This document shows positions 30,716 through 40,038 of a stretch of DNA of 64,000 nt, one piece after another (the stretch's first letter is position 1; the number at the start of each line of letters is the position of its first letter). Location of the stretch: positions 11,437 to 75,436 of the forward strand of contig CAZCSP010000018.1 of assembly GCA_964501275.1 (NCBI GenBank). The letters run 5' to 3'. This DNA is from 55-13 sp964501275. Its GTDB lineage: Bacteria > Armatimonadota > Fimbriimonadia > Fimbriimonadales > Fimbriimonadaceae. The notes beneath the pieces were generated by a model that searched no databases, was not told the origin of the DNA, and saw nothing but the letters and a program-made list of their open reading frames with translations. A program made the position numbers and the translations under genes.

Positions 30716-31954
30716 ATGACCGCCGAGATTGTTTCTGTGGGGACGGAGCATTTGCTGGGGCAGATTGTGGACACCCATGCTCCCTATATGGCCCGCATCC
30801 TCGCCGACTGCGGGATTGGGTGTGTGCGCCGCCAGACGGTGGGGGACAACCTTGAGCGCCTAGTCGAGTCCCTGCGCCTCGCCCTTAACCGGGTCGATAT
30901 CGTGGTCTGCATCGGCGGCCTTGGCCCCACCCAGGACGACATCACTCGGGATGGGATCGCGGCGGCGTTGCGGGAGGACTTGGTCCTGGACCCGGCCTAC
31001 GAGGAGACGCTCAAAGAGATATTCAGTACCCGGCGGTTTACCTGGGTGGAGTCCAACCGCAAGCAGGCGATGCGCCCGACCTCCGCTCGCTTTATCGACA
31101 ACCCCAATGGCACCGCGCCCGGACTGATCTGCCAAAAAGAAGGCAAAGTCGTCATCGCCCTCCCCGGCCCTCGGAACGAATTCAACCCCATGGCCGACGG
31201 CCCGGTTCGCGCGTTCCTAGAGACCGTCCAGGGAGGACAGGTGATCCACTCTCGGATTCTGCGCATCTGCGGGTTGGGCGAGAGCTACGTCGAAGACCAG
31301 ATCGCGAGCCTTCTCCAAAATGAAAACCCCACCGTCGCCCCCTATGCCCACCCTTCCGAAGTCCACCTGCGCCTCACCGCCCGCGCCGAGGCTCGGGAGG
31401 AGGCCGACGACCTGATCGATCCGGTGGACTGGCAAATCCGCAGGATCCTGGGCAACGCGGTCTATGGAACCAACGACACCACCCTGGAAGAGGCCGTCAT
31501 CCAACTGCTTACCGAGCGGGAAGAGACCGTAGCGGTGGCAGAGAGCCTCACCGGTGGGTGGCTTGGACAAAGGCTGACCGCCGTTTCGGGTTCCGGCGAG
31601 GCGTTTTTGGGTGGAATGATCACCTATGACCTTGGCGTCAAGGAGAACCTCCTGGGCGTGAAGACGGAAACGCTCGAACAGCACGGTCCCGTGTCGGAGG
31701 AAACCGCGACCGAGATGGCCAAGAACGTTCGCGAGATGCTGAAGGCAACCTATGGCGTCTCCCTTACCGGAAACGCAGGTCCCACGGCGGACGTAGACGG
31801 CAAACCCGTTGGTCTGGTTTACATCGGCCTAGCGGGGCCAAGGGGCGTCGATATCAAGGAGCACCGGCTGCGGGGAGCACGGAACGATATACGCCAGCGA
31901 TGCACCCAACTAGCCTTGGTTCAACTTCGCGAGGCGCTCATGCTTAACGAGTAA
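30716..31954 (+). CDS. cinA: CinA-family protein (NMN deamidase / competence-damage protein)
   Basis: ATG 30716 gives 412 residues; the upstream frame is translated repeat. The N-terminal COG1058/MoCF-like domain shows AEIVSVGTEHLLGQIVDTHAPYMARIL and CIGGLGPTQDDITRDGIA (phosphate-binding GGLGPT). The C-terminal NMN-amidohydrolase domain shows VAVAESLTGGWLGQRLTAVSGSGEAFLGGMITYD and GVSLTGNAGPTADVDGKPVGLVYIGLAG. Together these recycle NMN to NaMN and clear ADP-ribose-type by-products. The start codon follows a CCCAA-type repeat (ATCTCCTC ATG) and has no Shine-Dalgarno. Confidence 0.93.
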   Translation: MTAEIVSVGTEHLLGQIVDTHAPYMARILADCGIGCVRRQTVGDNLERLVESLRLALNRVDIVVCIGGLGPTQDDITRDGIAAALREDLVLDPAYEETLKEIFSTRRFTWVESNRKQAMRPTSARFIDNPNGTAPGLICQKEGKVVIALPGPRNEFNPMADGPVRAFLETVQGGQVIHSRILRICGLGESYVEDQIASLLQNENPTVAPYAHPSEVHLRLTARAEAREEADDLIDPVDWQIRRILGNAVYGTNDTTLEEAVIQLLTEREETVAVAESLTGGWLGQRLTAVSGSGEAFLGGMITYDLGVKENLLGVKTETLEQHGPVSEETATEMAKNVREMLKATYGVSLTGNAGPTADVDGKPVGLVYIGLAGPRGVDIKEHRLRGARNDIRQRCTQLALVQLREALMLNE

Positions 31955-32017
31955 TGGTCTCAATTCACCAGGATGGAACTTCGGGTCGTTTGGTTTGGTA
32001 GCCTGTAAGTTAAGAAC

Positions 32018-34444
32018 ATGAGCCTATTTGTTTGTTCCGTCCTCGCCGTCGCGGCGCTTCAAACTCCACGCACGATCGACCTGCAAACGCAGCGGACGAT
32101 CACCACCAGTGGGCGAATCAAGAAGGCCGAATACGCCCTCCCCACCCCTCAGCCCTACAATGATAAGCGGGATGCCTCGATCCACATCAAGGGCGACAAC
32201 CTGGTGATCGACTTCCAGGGCGCGGTCCTTCGGGGCACGCCCGCGACCACTGAGCCCAACGAGCGCAAAGGCACGGGCGTCTTTGTGACGGGCAAGAACG
32301 TCACGATTCTCAACGCCAAAATCCACGGCTACAAGATCGGCCTCCACGCCCGCCAAGCTCCGGGCCTGAAGATCATCAACAGCGACTTCTCTTACAACTG
32401 GAAGCAGCGGCTTCTCAGCACCTTGGACAAGGAAGATACTGCCGACTGGATGAGCTATCACCAGAACGAGAACGACCAGTGGCTCCGCTATGGAGCGGCA
32501 ATCTACCTCCGCGACTGCGACGGATTTGAGGTCAAGGGCTGCACGGCGGTCGGCGGTCAAAACGGGCTCATGATTATGGAGTCCGACAAGGGCAAGGTTT
32601 GGAACAACAATTTCTCGTTCCTCAGCTCCCTGGGAATCGGGATGTACCTGAGCAGCGACAACCGCATCATGCACAACCGGGTGGACTGGTGCCTGCGCGG
32701 ATTTTCCTATGGCGTCTACAATCGAGGCCAAGACTCGGCGGGAATCCTCATCTACGAGCAGTCCCACCGCAACGTCTTCGCCTACAACTCGGTGACCCAC
32801 GGCGGCGACGGCTTCTTCCTTTGGGCGGGCCAGACCACCATGGACACCGGCAAGGGCGGATGCAACGACAACCTGCTCTACGGCAACGATTGGAGCCACG
32901 CTCCCACCAACGGAATCGAGTCCACCTTCAGCCGAAACAACTTTGTCAACAACCTCATCATGGAGTGCTGGCACGGAATCTGGGGTGGGTACAGCTACGA
33001 GAACAAGATTATCGGCAACGTCTTCGGCTACAACACTGAAGGCATCGCCATCGAGCACGGCCAAGATAACGTCATCAGCGCCAACCGGTTCTATCGCGAC
33101 AACGATGCGATCTATCTCTGGTTCAACGACCGTCCGCAGGACCCCAACTGGGGCTACCCCAAGCATCGGGACACCCGCAGCCGGGACTACAAGATCACGG
33201 GCAACCTGTTCGAAGACACGTTCGCCAGCGCACTCCGCTTGAACAACACCCTGAACATAGACGTCTCGGACAACCAGATCCTCAATCCTGGGCGACTTCT
33301 CAATCTGACCGGTCCCCGGTCCGCGAATCTCAACCTCACCAAGAACCGCATCAGTGTCCAATCGATGGGGGCCGAGATTCCTACGGGAGTCAACTCTTCG
33401 AACAACACCATCAACGCCGGTCGAGCCCCGCTTCCTCCGGCAAGCTCTCTCAACCAGGGCGACGTCTCCGACTACGCCAAGCGGTTCAACCTGTCCTGGC
33501 TCCCCCACCCAAGTGTCAAAGCCCCCTGGAACAGCGACGCCAAGGCCAGCGTTCCCAAGGAAGCCCAGGCGTTCAACGTTGCCCCGATGGTAGGCGGCAT
33601 GAATCCGTTCCTGAAGAAGGACCAGCTTCGCGGCTGGCGATACATGCTGGTCGATCACTGGGGCCCCTACGACTTCAAATCGCCGCTACTGTGGCCCCGA
33701 GAAGCTACGGCGCTAGGCGGCGGGGTTGGGGTGGATGCCCAGGGTAACCAGGTCACCGGCACCCCGACCAAGACGCAGAAGTTCGAGGTTTTGGGGCCCA
33801 AGGGCAAGTGGCGGCTGGTCTCCAAGACGGGCTACACCTCGGTCTCCGCGACCGAAGGCACGGTTCCCGGCTTCCTCGAAGCGACCATCGCTGGCAAGCA
33901 GCCAAATAAGACCGATCTGGTGCTGGAGTATATCGGCGAAGCCACCACCGACTACCGAGGCATCGTGACTCCGAAGGGCAAGCCGGTCCAGTTCGGCCAC
34001 AGCCAGTTCCGAATCCCCATCGAGTGGACGATCAAGTTCTACCAATGGGAGAACCAGGTCGATCCGTCGGTTGCGACCTCCAACCCGGTTGAAGCCGACC
34101 TCCGAAAGATCTTCGAGGGCGTCCCTTTGAAGACGGTTAAATCCGACAAGTTGGACTACGCTTCTGGCGGAGCCTTCGAGGCCGGGCTGCCGAACGACAA
34201 GTTCGCGACGATCGCCGAAGGCGAATTGGACATTGCCCCCGGCGACTATGTGGTCGAGCTCACCACAGACGACGGTTCCCGAGTCTGGCTGGACGGCAAA
34301 GAGATCATCACCGGCGCTTGGAAGTACCAAGGCCCCACCCAGTACACCGCGAACGTAAAGCTTGGTGGCAAGCACAAACTGAGGGTCGAACACTTCGAAA
34401 TCAACGGCTACGCGGCATTAAAGCTGAACATCCGGCCTCGTTAG
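32018..34444 (+). CDS. Secreted right-handed beta-helix protein with C-terminal PA14-like domain
   Basis: 808 residues. The N-terminus MSLFVCSVLAVAALQTP is a weak signal. Residues 50-470 are a parallel beta-helix of pectate-lyase type: recurring N-x-(I/V)-x-x-N rungs such as NVTILNAKIHGYKIGLHARQ, NRIMHNRVDWCLRGFSYG, NKIIGNVFGYNTEGIAIEHGQ and NVISANRFYRDNDAIYLW. Such proteins bind or cleave polysaccharides. The last 80 residues (AEGELDIAPGDYVVELTTDDGSRVWLDGKEI...HKLRVEHFEINGYAALKL) match the PA14 carbohydrate-binding fold. No catalytic residues can be assigned. A stand-alone transcription unit with a hairpin downstream. Confidence 0.8.
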   Translation: MSLFVCSVLAVAALQTPRTIDLQTQRTITTSGRIKKAEYALPTPQPYNDKRDASIHIKGDNLVIDFQGAVLRGTPATTEPNERKGTGVFVTGKNVTILNAKIHGYKIGLHARQAPGLKIINSDFSYNWKQRLLSTLDKEDTADWMSYHQNENDQWLRYGAAIYLRDCDGFEVKGCTAVGGQNGLMIMESDKGKVWNNNFSFLSSLGIGMYLSSDNRIMHNRVDWCLRGFSYGVYNRGQDSAGILIYEQSHRNVFAYNSVTHGGDGFFLWAGQTTMDTGKGGCNDNLLYGNDWSHAPTNGIESTFSRNNFVNNLIMECWHGIWGGYSYENKIIGNVFGYNTEGIAIEHGQDNVISANRFYRDNDAIYLWFNDRPQDPNWGYPKHRDTRSRDYKITGNLFEDTFASALRLNNTLNIDVSDNQILNPGRLLNLTGPRSANLNLTKNRISVQSMGAEIPTGVNSSNNTINAGRAPLPPASSLNQGDVSDYAKRFNLSWLPHPSVKAPWNSDAKASVPKEAQAFNVAPMVGGMNPFLKKDQLRGWRYMLVDHWGPYDFKSPLLWPREATALGGGVGVDAQGNQVTGTPTKTQKFEVLGPKGKWRLVSKTGYTSVSATEGTVPGFLEATIAGKQPNKTDLVLEYIGEATTDYRGIVTPKGKPVQFGHSQFRIPIEWTIKFYQWENQVDPSVATSNPVEADLRKIFEGVPLKTVKSDKLDYASGGAFEAGLPNDKFATIAEGELDIAPGDYVVELTTDDGSRVWLDGKEIITGAWKYQGPTQYTANVKLGGKHKLRVEHFEINGYAALKLNIRPR

Positions 34445-34465
34445 AGGATCGGAGGCTAAAAGGAA

Positions 34466-34495
34466 AAGGATTGGGGGAAGACTCCTCCAATCCTT
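34466..34495. terminator. Bidirectional hairpin between convergent genes
   Basis: AAGGATTGG (34466-34474) pairs with CCAATCCTT (34487-34495), with GGGA/TCCT extending the stem. There is no U tract, so its strength is uncertain. Confidence 0.5.
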
Positions 34496-34549
34496 CCTCA
34501 TGTTAGTGGCGGTATCTCTCAATGTGGACCACTTGGCGAAGTTCCCCAA

Positions 34550-35005
34550 TCACTGGATATGGGGCGGTTCCAACCGACAGGTCGTCCAGCCGTCCATCAA
34601 CTCCGCCCCGAGCCGCTTATAGAATCCGATCGCAGGTTCGTTCCAGTTTAGGACGGACCACTCCAACCTGCCCGCCCCCTCTTCAACCGCGATTTGAGAC
34701 ACTGCCGCCAACAACGCCTTTCCAATGCCTTGGCCTCGGTACGCCTCGCGGACATAGACATCTTCCAGGTAGATTCCGGGTCGCCCCAGGAATGTAGAGT
34801 AGGAGCGGAAGAAGAGCGCATAGCCGACGGGCTCGTTCGACTCGGCGATCAGCACGCGAATGACTGGGTTCGGACCAAATAGATCGCGCTCATAGTCGGC
34901 AGCTGTGGCCACCATTCGGTCATCCAACCGCTCATAAACGGCGAGTTCACGAATCAATTCGACGATGGTTTGACAGTCTCGGGGTTCGGCAGGTCGGATG
35001 GTCAC
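34550..35005 (-). CDS. GNAT-family N-acetyltransferase
   Basis: A 151-residue single GNAT domain. It starts MTIRPAEPRDCQTIVELIRELAVYE, has the central strand IYLEDVYVREAYRGQGIGKALL with the acetyl-CoA loop RGQGIG, and a C-terminal LEWSVLNWNEPAIGFYKRLGAELMDGW, the NxxAxxFYxxxGF/A motif. The overall pattern is like diamine (spermidine) acetyltransferases. The start overlaps the end of the upstream zinc-ribbon gene by four bases (ATGA), so it is probably the second gene of a two-gene unit. Confidence 0.9.
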   Translation of the reverse strand: MTIRPAEPRDCQTIVELIRELAVYERLDDRMVATAADYERDLFGPNPVIRVLIAESNEPVGYALFFRSYSTFLGRPGIYLEDVYVREAYRGQGIGKALLAAVSQIAVEEGAGRLEWSVLNWNEPAIGFYKRLGAELMDGWTTCRLEPPHIQ

Positions 35006-35910
35006 AAACCAAACTTACCCAGCAAACCGCCACCCACGTCGGTCTTGATGTCGAACCACTTCCGCGTTTCATACCTGCGGCAGATGTCCCCCACCTTGGA
35101 GTCAGTGGAACCTAGAAATTTATCGATCACGCCTGAACTGGTGTTTTGAATCTTCATCACCCGTTCCAAGGCTGCGGCGGGATCGCTGGAGACGTTTGCC
35201 AGGATATCGGCCAAGTCTGAATTCATGCCGGGAATTTCGGTGATCGCGCGGGTGTAGTCATCGGCGATCGGCTTGCATTCGGCGGGCGGTGGATAGCTGT
35301 GGAAGTCCTGGATCAGCTGGTTCCATTCCGGGCGCATCGCGTCGAAGCTGGTTTTGGCCGATTCTGATGGCCCGGTATCTCCGCCGAAGCCCACCTCTTC
35401 CTCGTTGAAGACACCCATCCCCGCGCCCAGTATCTTCATCTGTTGCATCAGGACTGCCATCTGGGAAAGCTGCTTCATGGAGAGGTCGTTCTTCCGCTTC
35501 TCGATCGCCTCCAAATGCTCCAGCCAACGGCGGATATCGGCGGGCATCTCGATGCGTTCCGCGCCTTGGCTCAGCGAGGGCGGGGGTTGGCTTCCCTCGG
35601 CACGGAGCAATGGAATCTGGGGATTCTGGCCCTCCGCTTTGAGCGCATCGATCTGCGGATTCTTGGCTCCCAACTGAAGCAGGCCGGTCGCGCGGAGGCC
35701 GAAAAAGAGCGCCAGTAGCATCGCCATCGCCGTGCCCGCGGCGATCCAAGCGGTCTTCTTGGAGTTGGCTTGCGGGTTGGGAAAGGCGGGCGCCGCTCCT
35801 TGAGGGACCTGGGGTGCCGTCGCCGGGGTCGCCGGGGCGAACCTCTGTCCACAATGCATACAGAAGGCCGCACCCGCCGCCGATGGCTTTCCGCACTTAG
35901 GACAAAACAT
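35002..35910 (-). CDS. Zinc-ribbon membrane protein of unknown function
   Basis: The frame extends to 36144 through the 140-bp repeat, but ATG 35910 starts exactly at a zinc ribbon: MFCPKCGKPSAAGAAFCMHCG (Cys3, Cys6, Cys17, Cys20). A Pro/Ala linker and one transmembrane helix (about 52-75, TAWIAAGTAMAMLLALFFGLRATGLL) follow, then a 225-residue soluble part, largely helical (IRRWLEHLEAIEKRKNDLSMKQLSQMAVLMQQMK). This layout resembles the many zinc-ribbon-plus-TM proteins of unknown role in these phyla. It is coupled to the GNAT gene. Confidence 0.7.
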   Translation of the reverse strand: MFCPKCGKPSAAGAAFCMHCGQRFAPATPATAPQVPQGAAPAFPNPQANSKKTAWIAAGTAMAMLLALFFGLRATGLLQLGAKNPQIDALKAEGQNPQIPLLRAEGSQPPPSLSQGAERIEMPADIRRWLEHLEAIEKRKNDLSMKQLSQMAVLMQQMKILGAGMGVFNEEEVGFGGDTGPSESAKTSFDAMRPEWNQLIQDFHSYPPPAECKPIADDYTRAITEIPGMNSDLADILANVSSDPAAALERVMKIQNTSSGVIDKFLGSTDSKVGDICRRYETRKWFDIKTDVGGGLLGKFGL

Positions 35911-36019
35911 AACGTTTAGACGCTCCAGACACGAAGACCATTCATGCCCAACCCCTATTATCGTCCGATATGCCCGAGCGCTTGCACTCACGGGGCAGAA
36001 AAATGCGAAATTGGGGGAC

Positions 36020-36051
36020 GGCATAGCGGCATAGCGGCATTGCGGCATTGG
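36020..36051 (+). repeat. Four tandem GGCAT(A/T)G(C/G) octamers
   Basis: GGCATAGC GGCATAGC GGCATTGC GGCATTGG. Part of the 545-base gap 35911-36455, which otherwise holds the 140-bp element and about 200 bases with nothing recognised ahead of the next gene. Related octamers lie at 8823 and 46140. Confidence 0.7.
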
Positions 36052-36096
36052 GGTGAATCCAGTAAATCTGGCTAATGCGCAGAAGTTGGGTTGCTG

Positions 36097-36236
36097 GCGG
36101 TCCGAGCCCCTTGAGGGGGTTGGGGGTGTGGTCAGGTTCTCCATTTGTATTCAAGAAACCTAAGCCTAGGTAGTTCAATCGTTACACGCGGAGAGCCATG
36201 CGCCACCCCCAACCCCCTCAAGGGGGCTCGGACCGC
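36097..36236. repeat. 140-bp inverted-repeat element (copy 2), intergenic
   Basis: Ends GCGGTCCGAGCCCCTTGAGG and CTCAAGGGGGCTCGGACCGC, arms of about 50 bases, centre unrelated to copy 1. The length is exactly that of copy 1 at 14215-14354 inside flgI. Confidence 0.9.
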
Positions 36237-36455
36237 ACATTTACAAGTCTCTTCCGCAATCCAGGAATTCCCCAAGGCCCTATCGCCGCCATGCCGAAAT
36301 CCCGTCCCCGCAAACAATTTCCCGACTCCAGACGTCAGATCGGTAAACCAGTCTTGTGAAGCCTTAACGTAAACCTGGCAAGAACACTTATGGTGGAAAG
36401 CCTTTGTGCGGGACGACTCTTAACAGTAGGGATTCTCGGTCGGAGGACGATCTAG

Positions 36456-36998
36456 ATGAAAGAAGAAATCAGCGGCGAGCATCCGATCTGGATGTATTTT
36501 GGACAGGCGGTCCACCGGGCAATGGTGGAGACCGTCGGGATGAGCGACGACGACGTGGAAGTCTATGTGACCGGGCTCCTCGTGGAGTTCTTACACAAGG
36601 ACCACCTGTTCGCGATCAAGGATCGAACGGGCCGTCCGGTGGACTCCATCGCCGAGATGCTTATGGAAGGCGACATCCGCTTCCACGCCAACTCGTTCGA
36701 CCGGGAGCGCGAGGTCCATCGCCACATCGGCGACTTCCTCCTCTTCTCATCCGGCCTCTTCCCCGAGTTCCTGCAAGAGCTTCGCCTCCGCGACACCCGC
36801 GATCTCCTCTTGGACGTGAATGGGCAGGCCAAGGAGAGCTACCACATCGCCTCCACCTTCGACCACCCGCCCCACACCGCCGATGCGAAGACCCTGAAGA
36901 AACTCAGCACCCAGTTCGAGGCTTACCAGGCCAGCCTAATGCTGGTCCGAGCCTCGTTCGACAGCTTTGGCAACTGGAGCGAAGGCTTCGACGCCTAG
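36456..36998 (+). CDS. Conserved-looking cytosolic protein of unknown function
   Basis: 180 residues, no signal or transmembrane segment, with a good Shine-Dalgarno (GGAGGA, eight bases before the ATG). The sequence is helix-rich and acidic (GMSDDDVEVYVTGLLVEFLHKDHLFAIKDRTGRPVDSIAEML), with RHIGDFLLFSSGLFPEFLQELR in the middle and an LDVNGQAKESYHIASTFDH segment. Codon use is like that of the neighbouring genes. It stands alone between repeat clusters. The family is not recognised. Confidence 0.65.
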   Translation: MKEEISGEHPIWMYFGQAVHRAMVETVGMSDDDVEVYVTGLLVEFLHKDHLFAIKDRTGRPVDSIAEMLMEGDIRFHANSFDREREVHRHIGDFLLFSSGLFPEFLQELRLRDTRDLLLDVNGQAKESYHIASTFDHPPHTADAKTLKKLSTQFEAYQASLMLVRASFDSFGNWSEGFDA

Positions 36999-37038
36999 CC
37001 AGGAAAGTTCATGAACGTCTTTCGAAACAGCAGATAGC

Positions 37039-37120
37039 CCTTCGGTGGTCCTCGGCGGCCCTCTGTGGTATCTCCCGGCAATTGAAAGAACCACCGAAAG
37101 GCACAGAGGACCACCGAAGG
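37039..37120. repeat. 82-bp inverted repeat CCTTCGGTGGTCCTC
   Basis: CCTTCGGTGGTCCTC (37039-37053) and its exact reverse complement GAGGACCACCGAAGG (37106-37120), with partial inner repeats GGCGGCCCTCTGTGG and AACCACCGAAAGGCACAG. Lies between convergent genes. Confidence 0.8.
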
Positions 37121-37192
37121 CATGTGCCCCACTCCGATAGCCTAGGTTTGACCAGTCTGCACGTGGTTTGATCCTATCATGAGTAATCCAGC

Positions 37193-38371
37193 CTAGCCAC
37201 CTTCCGCAATCCAGTCGATGGTTGGAGCGGCGACACCATTGGAGAAGATGATTCCCCGGCTGGCGGTGGGCATGCCGTTGCTATAGGCATCGAGCTTTGT
37301 CCGAATAGCGACGATGCCCCAATTCTCAAGCGAAGCGACCTCTCCTGGATCGGAAACGCCGTTCTCATTGGCGTCGTGCCATACCACGATGCCTTGGAGT
37401 TCCTTGCCCTTCAGCCAGCCGTCGAGGTTGTCGTCGAGAGAAGCGAGGGCGTCGTAGCCATTGGCAAAGAACATCCAGAAGGTGCGCGATCCGAATAGCT
37501 GTTGGCCCGACGCGATCCGCCCGGTCCCCTTGGGATCCCAAGCCAGGAAGGCGGCCTGTCGGCTAACCCAAGACCACCGTTGCTTCGTCCCATCGCCTTT
37601 GAGATCGAAGGCCACTTTGGCGTCGGGGCGGAATAGATCGGCTCCGCCACTAATGGGGAAGATGATCGGGGTGATGAAGCCGGGCCGTCCATCGATCTTC
37701 TTGATCGTCGCTTTAATCTCCGCAACCTCCCCAGGACTCGCCTTCACCCCCATCTCAAACAAGCGAAGCAACGACCGCCCCGCCTCGGCTCCTGGCTTGT
37801 TCGAGGGCAAGTCCATCGTCACGTTCGCCAACTCCTGCGCTTTTTGCGAGCGGTAAACCGTGCGGTAAATCTCCGCCGCCTTGTTCCTCATGGCTTGAGG
37901 CGTGAGTGTGCTTGCGGAAATCCAACGCAGTTTTCCGATCTGCGAGGCATACGGAGCACCTTCCTCGTGCATCCAGGCAAAACCCACTTTTGCCAGAGGG
38001 TTGGCAGGGTCCAATCGCTGGGCCTCGTAGTATTCGTTGAGCGAGGTGAGCAGGAACTGAAGTTCGCGGCTGGTTAGCTTCTTGTTCGCCTTCTGCCGAG
38101 CCTGCTGGATATTTGCGTAGGTTGGAAAGTGGTAGCCAGCTTTGCTCCCTTTATCGTCCTTGTACAGGTCGATGGTCTTGGCATCCAAGGCGAACGCCAA
38201 ACTGTTGACCCTGGCGTTAAAGTAGCGGAGCTTCGCATCCTTGGGATGCTTGGCTACCGCCAGTTTGGTGTTCCTCAACAATCGCTCGACCGGCACCGAC
38301 TCCGGCATCGGCCAGATTGCAAAGACGGAGACGGGAGCGGCCAAACAAAGGAGGCTGAGAAAGCGGCGCAT
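37193..38371 (-). CDS. Secreted protein with EF-hand/RTX-associated C-terminal domain
   Basis: 392 residues with signal peptide MRRFLSLLCLAAPVSVFA. Residues 25-230 are helical with a TPR-like feel (NEYYEAQRLDPANPLAKVGFAWM). The C-terminal 150 residues have the pattern V-x-FDLKGDGTKQRWSWVS, AAFLAWDPKGTGRIASGQQLFG, LDDNLDGWLKGKELQGIVVWHDANENGVSDPGEV, i.e. three calcium-loop-like segments (DPKGTGRI, DDNLDGWL, DANENGVSDPGE). This domain also occurs beside RTX repeats in exported proteins. It probably binds calcium outside the inner membrane; the role is unknown. Confidence 0.7.
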   Translation of the reverse strand: MRRFLSLLCLAAPVSVFAIWPMPESVPVERLLRNTKLAVAKHPKDAKLRYFNARVNSLAFALDAKTIDLYKDDKGSKAGYHFPTYANIQQARQKANKKLTSRELQFLLTSLNEYYEAQRLDPANPLAKVGFAWMHEEGAPYASQIGKLRWISASTLTPQAMRNKAAEIYRTVYRSQKAQELANVTMDLPSNKPGAEAGRSLLRLFEMGVKASPGEVAEIKATIKKIDGRPGFITPIIFPISGGADLFRPDAKVAFDLKGDGTKQRWSWVSRQAAFLAWDPKGTGRIASGQQLFGSRTFWMFFANGYDALASLDDNLDGWLKGKELQGIVVWHDANENGVSDPGEVASLENWGIVAIRTKLDAYSNGMPTASRGIIFSNGVAAPTIDWIAEGG

Positions 38372-38428
38372 GAGCTATTGTACAGACTTCCATAACTCTC
38401 GAAGCGCGGCTATCATCCTGAGTAGTTA

Positions 38429-38688
38429 GTCAAGCTTCATTTGTCGTCTTTTCGGGTTGTTGGCTCTGGTCAACCCTGGTAAACGCCCTCCAAACATCCC
38501 CTACCCTGAAAGGGTTGCACCGATATAAGCTTTTAGAGTGCAGCCCCGTTGGGGCTGAGGGGAACCGGGTGGCCAGTACCAGGGTGGCGGCTTCGCCTGA
38601 CCCTTCGCTGTCGAGCATGATCCCTTCGGGATGAAGCGCGAACTGCCCAAAACTGTGACATTTGAGAGAATGACAAATGAAGCTTGAC
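38429..38688. repeat. 260-bp multi-hairpin element with 17-bp perfect inverted ends
   Basis: GTCAAGCTTCATTTGTC (38429-38445) and its exact inverse GACAAATGAAGCTTGAC (38672-38688) enclose several hairpins: CCCTGAAAGGG, GCAGCCCCGTTGGGGCTG and ATCCCTTCGGGAT. The gap 38372-38965 contains nothing else recognisable; no transposase is encoded. Confidence 0.8.
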
Positions 38689-38965
38689 AAGCCACCGAGC
38701 GAGCCGCTGTTAAGCCTGTAACTACAGAACTCGCTCGTCGTGAGCCTAGGGTGCCTACGATCCCACTTTACAAGCGGTTGAGATGGTGGGACTTCGCGGT
38801 CTTCAGGCGCTCAACCAATTCCATAGCGCTCGGGCCGCCCCGCATTGTGGGCAAGTTTCAGGTGGTTAGTGAAAAGACCTCAAACAAATCCATAAAAGGC
38901 GGTAGGCAGATTGTGGGGGCTGACCGCTTATCCTTGTAAACGGAAGCCTCCACCTGCGCACTGAT

Positions 38966-39787
38966 CTAGTTCCGTTGCCTGAGCTTCCGTCGCACCGCGC
39001 CGACCGCCGCCAGTCCGGCCAGGACCATGGTTGCCGGCTCTGGAACCGGAGTGACGCTTGCGGTATGGAAGGTGATAGACAGGTCGTCGATACCCATACC
39101 GTGGTCAACGGTTTGATCATCTATATCGACCCACCTAATCCACAGTTTCTGTCCCTGTTGAAGTGCCAAACCATCCAGTGTAGCGGTCAGGTTGGCTCCT
39201 ACTTGGTTGCCATCTATGTGGTTGGTTGTTGTAGACTCGCTTCCATCATGTGACCAACTGAAATTAAGATCGGGGCAGTCTAACCACCCGATCTCACTGT
39301 TGATTCCTTCGGCCGTGGTGCTGTACTGAAATCGCAGGGTTTGGAGAGATTTTGATGCTCCCTTCCACCATACTTCCGCCCGAAAATTTATGGTGGCTGA
39401 AACAATCGCTTCGCCTAGGTTGTTTAGAAACCCGGTGCCATATCGAAAAGATCCGCTGTCAACATTGCTGTGAGGACGCGCTCCTAAGCTGCGATCAAGT
39501 GAATCACTCCCGAAGCTGTAGAGACCATAAGTCAGGCCACTGCCAGAGTTTGCTCCGTACGTCGTAGCTGCCACCCAAGGTGTACCATCATTTTGTTTCC
39601 GATATACCTCCCAATTGAGAAGCGTCGAATTCTGGACCCAATCATGGTTGCCATTGCCAGGTTGGCTTGCAAGGGAGTTGAAGTTTTCACTGTAGGTGTG
39701 TGAGTTGAGCACATGCTGGGCATTCGCCTGACACAGACCAAGACACGCAATCACAATAATGCAAGTAGAACGTCTTTGACTCATCAT
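38966..39787 (-). CDS. PEP-CTERM sorted exported protein
   Basis: 273 residues with signal peptide MSQRRSTCIIVIACLGLCQANA and a C-terminal sorting signal: VPEPATMVLAGLAAVGAVRRKLRQRN, i.e. PEP motif, hydrophobic helix, basic tail, which an exosortase would process. The body is beta-rich with many Asn/Ser/Gly (TYGANSGSGLTYGLYSFGSD; a concanavalin-like fold is plausible) and contains TVDHGMGIDDLSITF, common in this class. It may be a surface or exopolysaccharide-associated protein. Less GC-rich than the housekeeping genes. Confidence 0.85.
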   Translation of the reverse strand: MMSQRRSTCIIVIACLGLCQANAQHVLNSHTYSENFNSLASQPGNGNHDWVQNSTLLNWEVYRKQNDGTPWVAATTYGANSGSGLTYGLYSFGSDSLDRSLGARPHSNVDSGSFRYGTGFLNNLGEAIVSATINFRAEVWWKGASKSLQTLRFQYSTTAEGINSEIGWLDCPDLNFSWSHDGSESTTTNHIDGNQVGANLTATLDGLALQQGQKLWIRWVDIDDQTVDHGMGIDDLSITFHTASVTPVPEPATMVLAGLAAVGAVRRKLRQRN

Positions 39788-39812
39788 GGGTAGGCATCAT
39801 AGTTCAATAAAG

Positions 39813-39944
39813 ATGCCCCTGGTGGCAGATGAAGCCTATTTAAGGTATTTGTTGCAGGTAATTCAAGCTGAATTACCGGTATCTCCTACGTTGCAAGAAA
39901 CCAAGATGCAGGAGATTGCCAGTCGAGTGATTCAAATCAGATAG
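39813..39944 (+). CDS. Possible 43-residue ORF in a 251-base gap
   Basis: MPLVADEAYLRYLLQVIQAE... ends ASRVIQIR. It looks helical and amphipathic but has no Shine-Dalgarno and no recognised relative. The gap 39788-40038 otherwise shows nothing. Offered only as a candidate or remnant. Confidence 0.2.
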   Translation: MPLVADEAYLRYLLQVIQAELPVSPTLQETKMQEIASRVIQIR

Positions 39945-40038
39945 ACATTGCCACCCTCCGGGTAGTCCTTCGTATTTTTTAAACGTGCGGCTGATGGAAA
40001 CCAACAAGCGACGGAGGGACGCCTGAGGGTGCTCAATG

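Noticed and set aside
32024..33658. A 544-codon minus-strand frame
   Set aside because: Shadow of the beta-helix gene; its Val/Ala/Asp-rich sequence is the usual antisense product of Asn/Gly/Asp-rich coding.
35911..36144. 78-residue N-terminal extension of the zinc-ribbon protein
   Set aside because: It is encoded by the 140-bp element and octamer repeats; the zinc ribbon starts exactly at the internal ATG 35910.
36145..36372. A 75-codon plus-strand ORF
   Set aside because: It is mostly the translated 140-bp repeat and lacks a Shine-Dalgarno.
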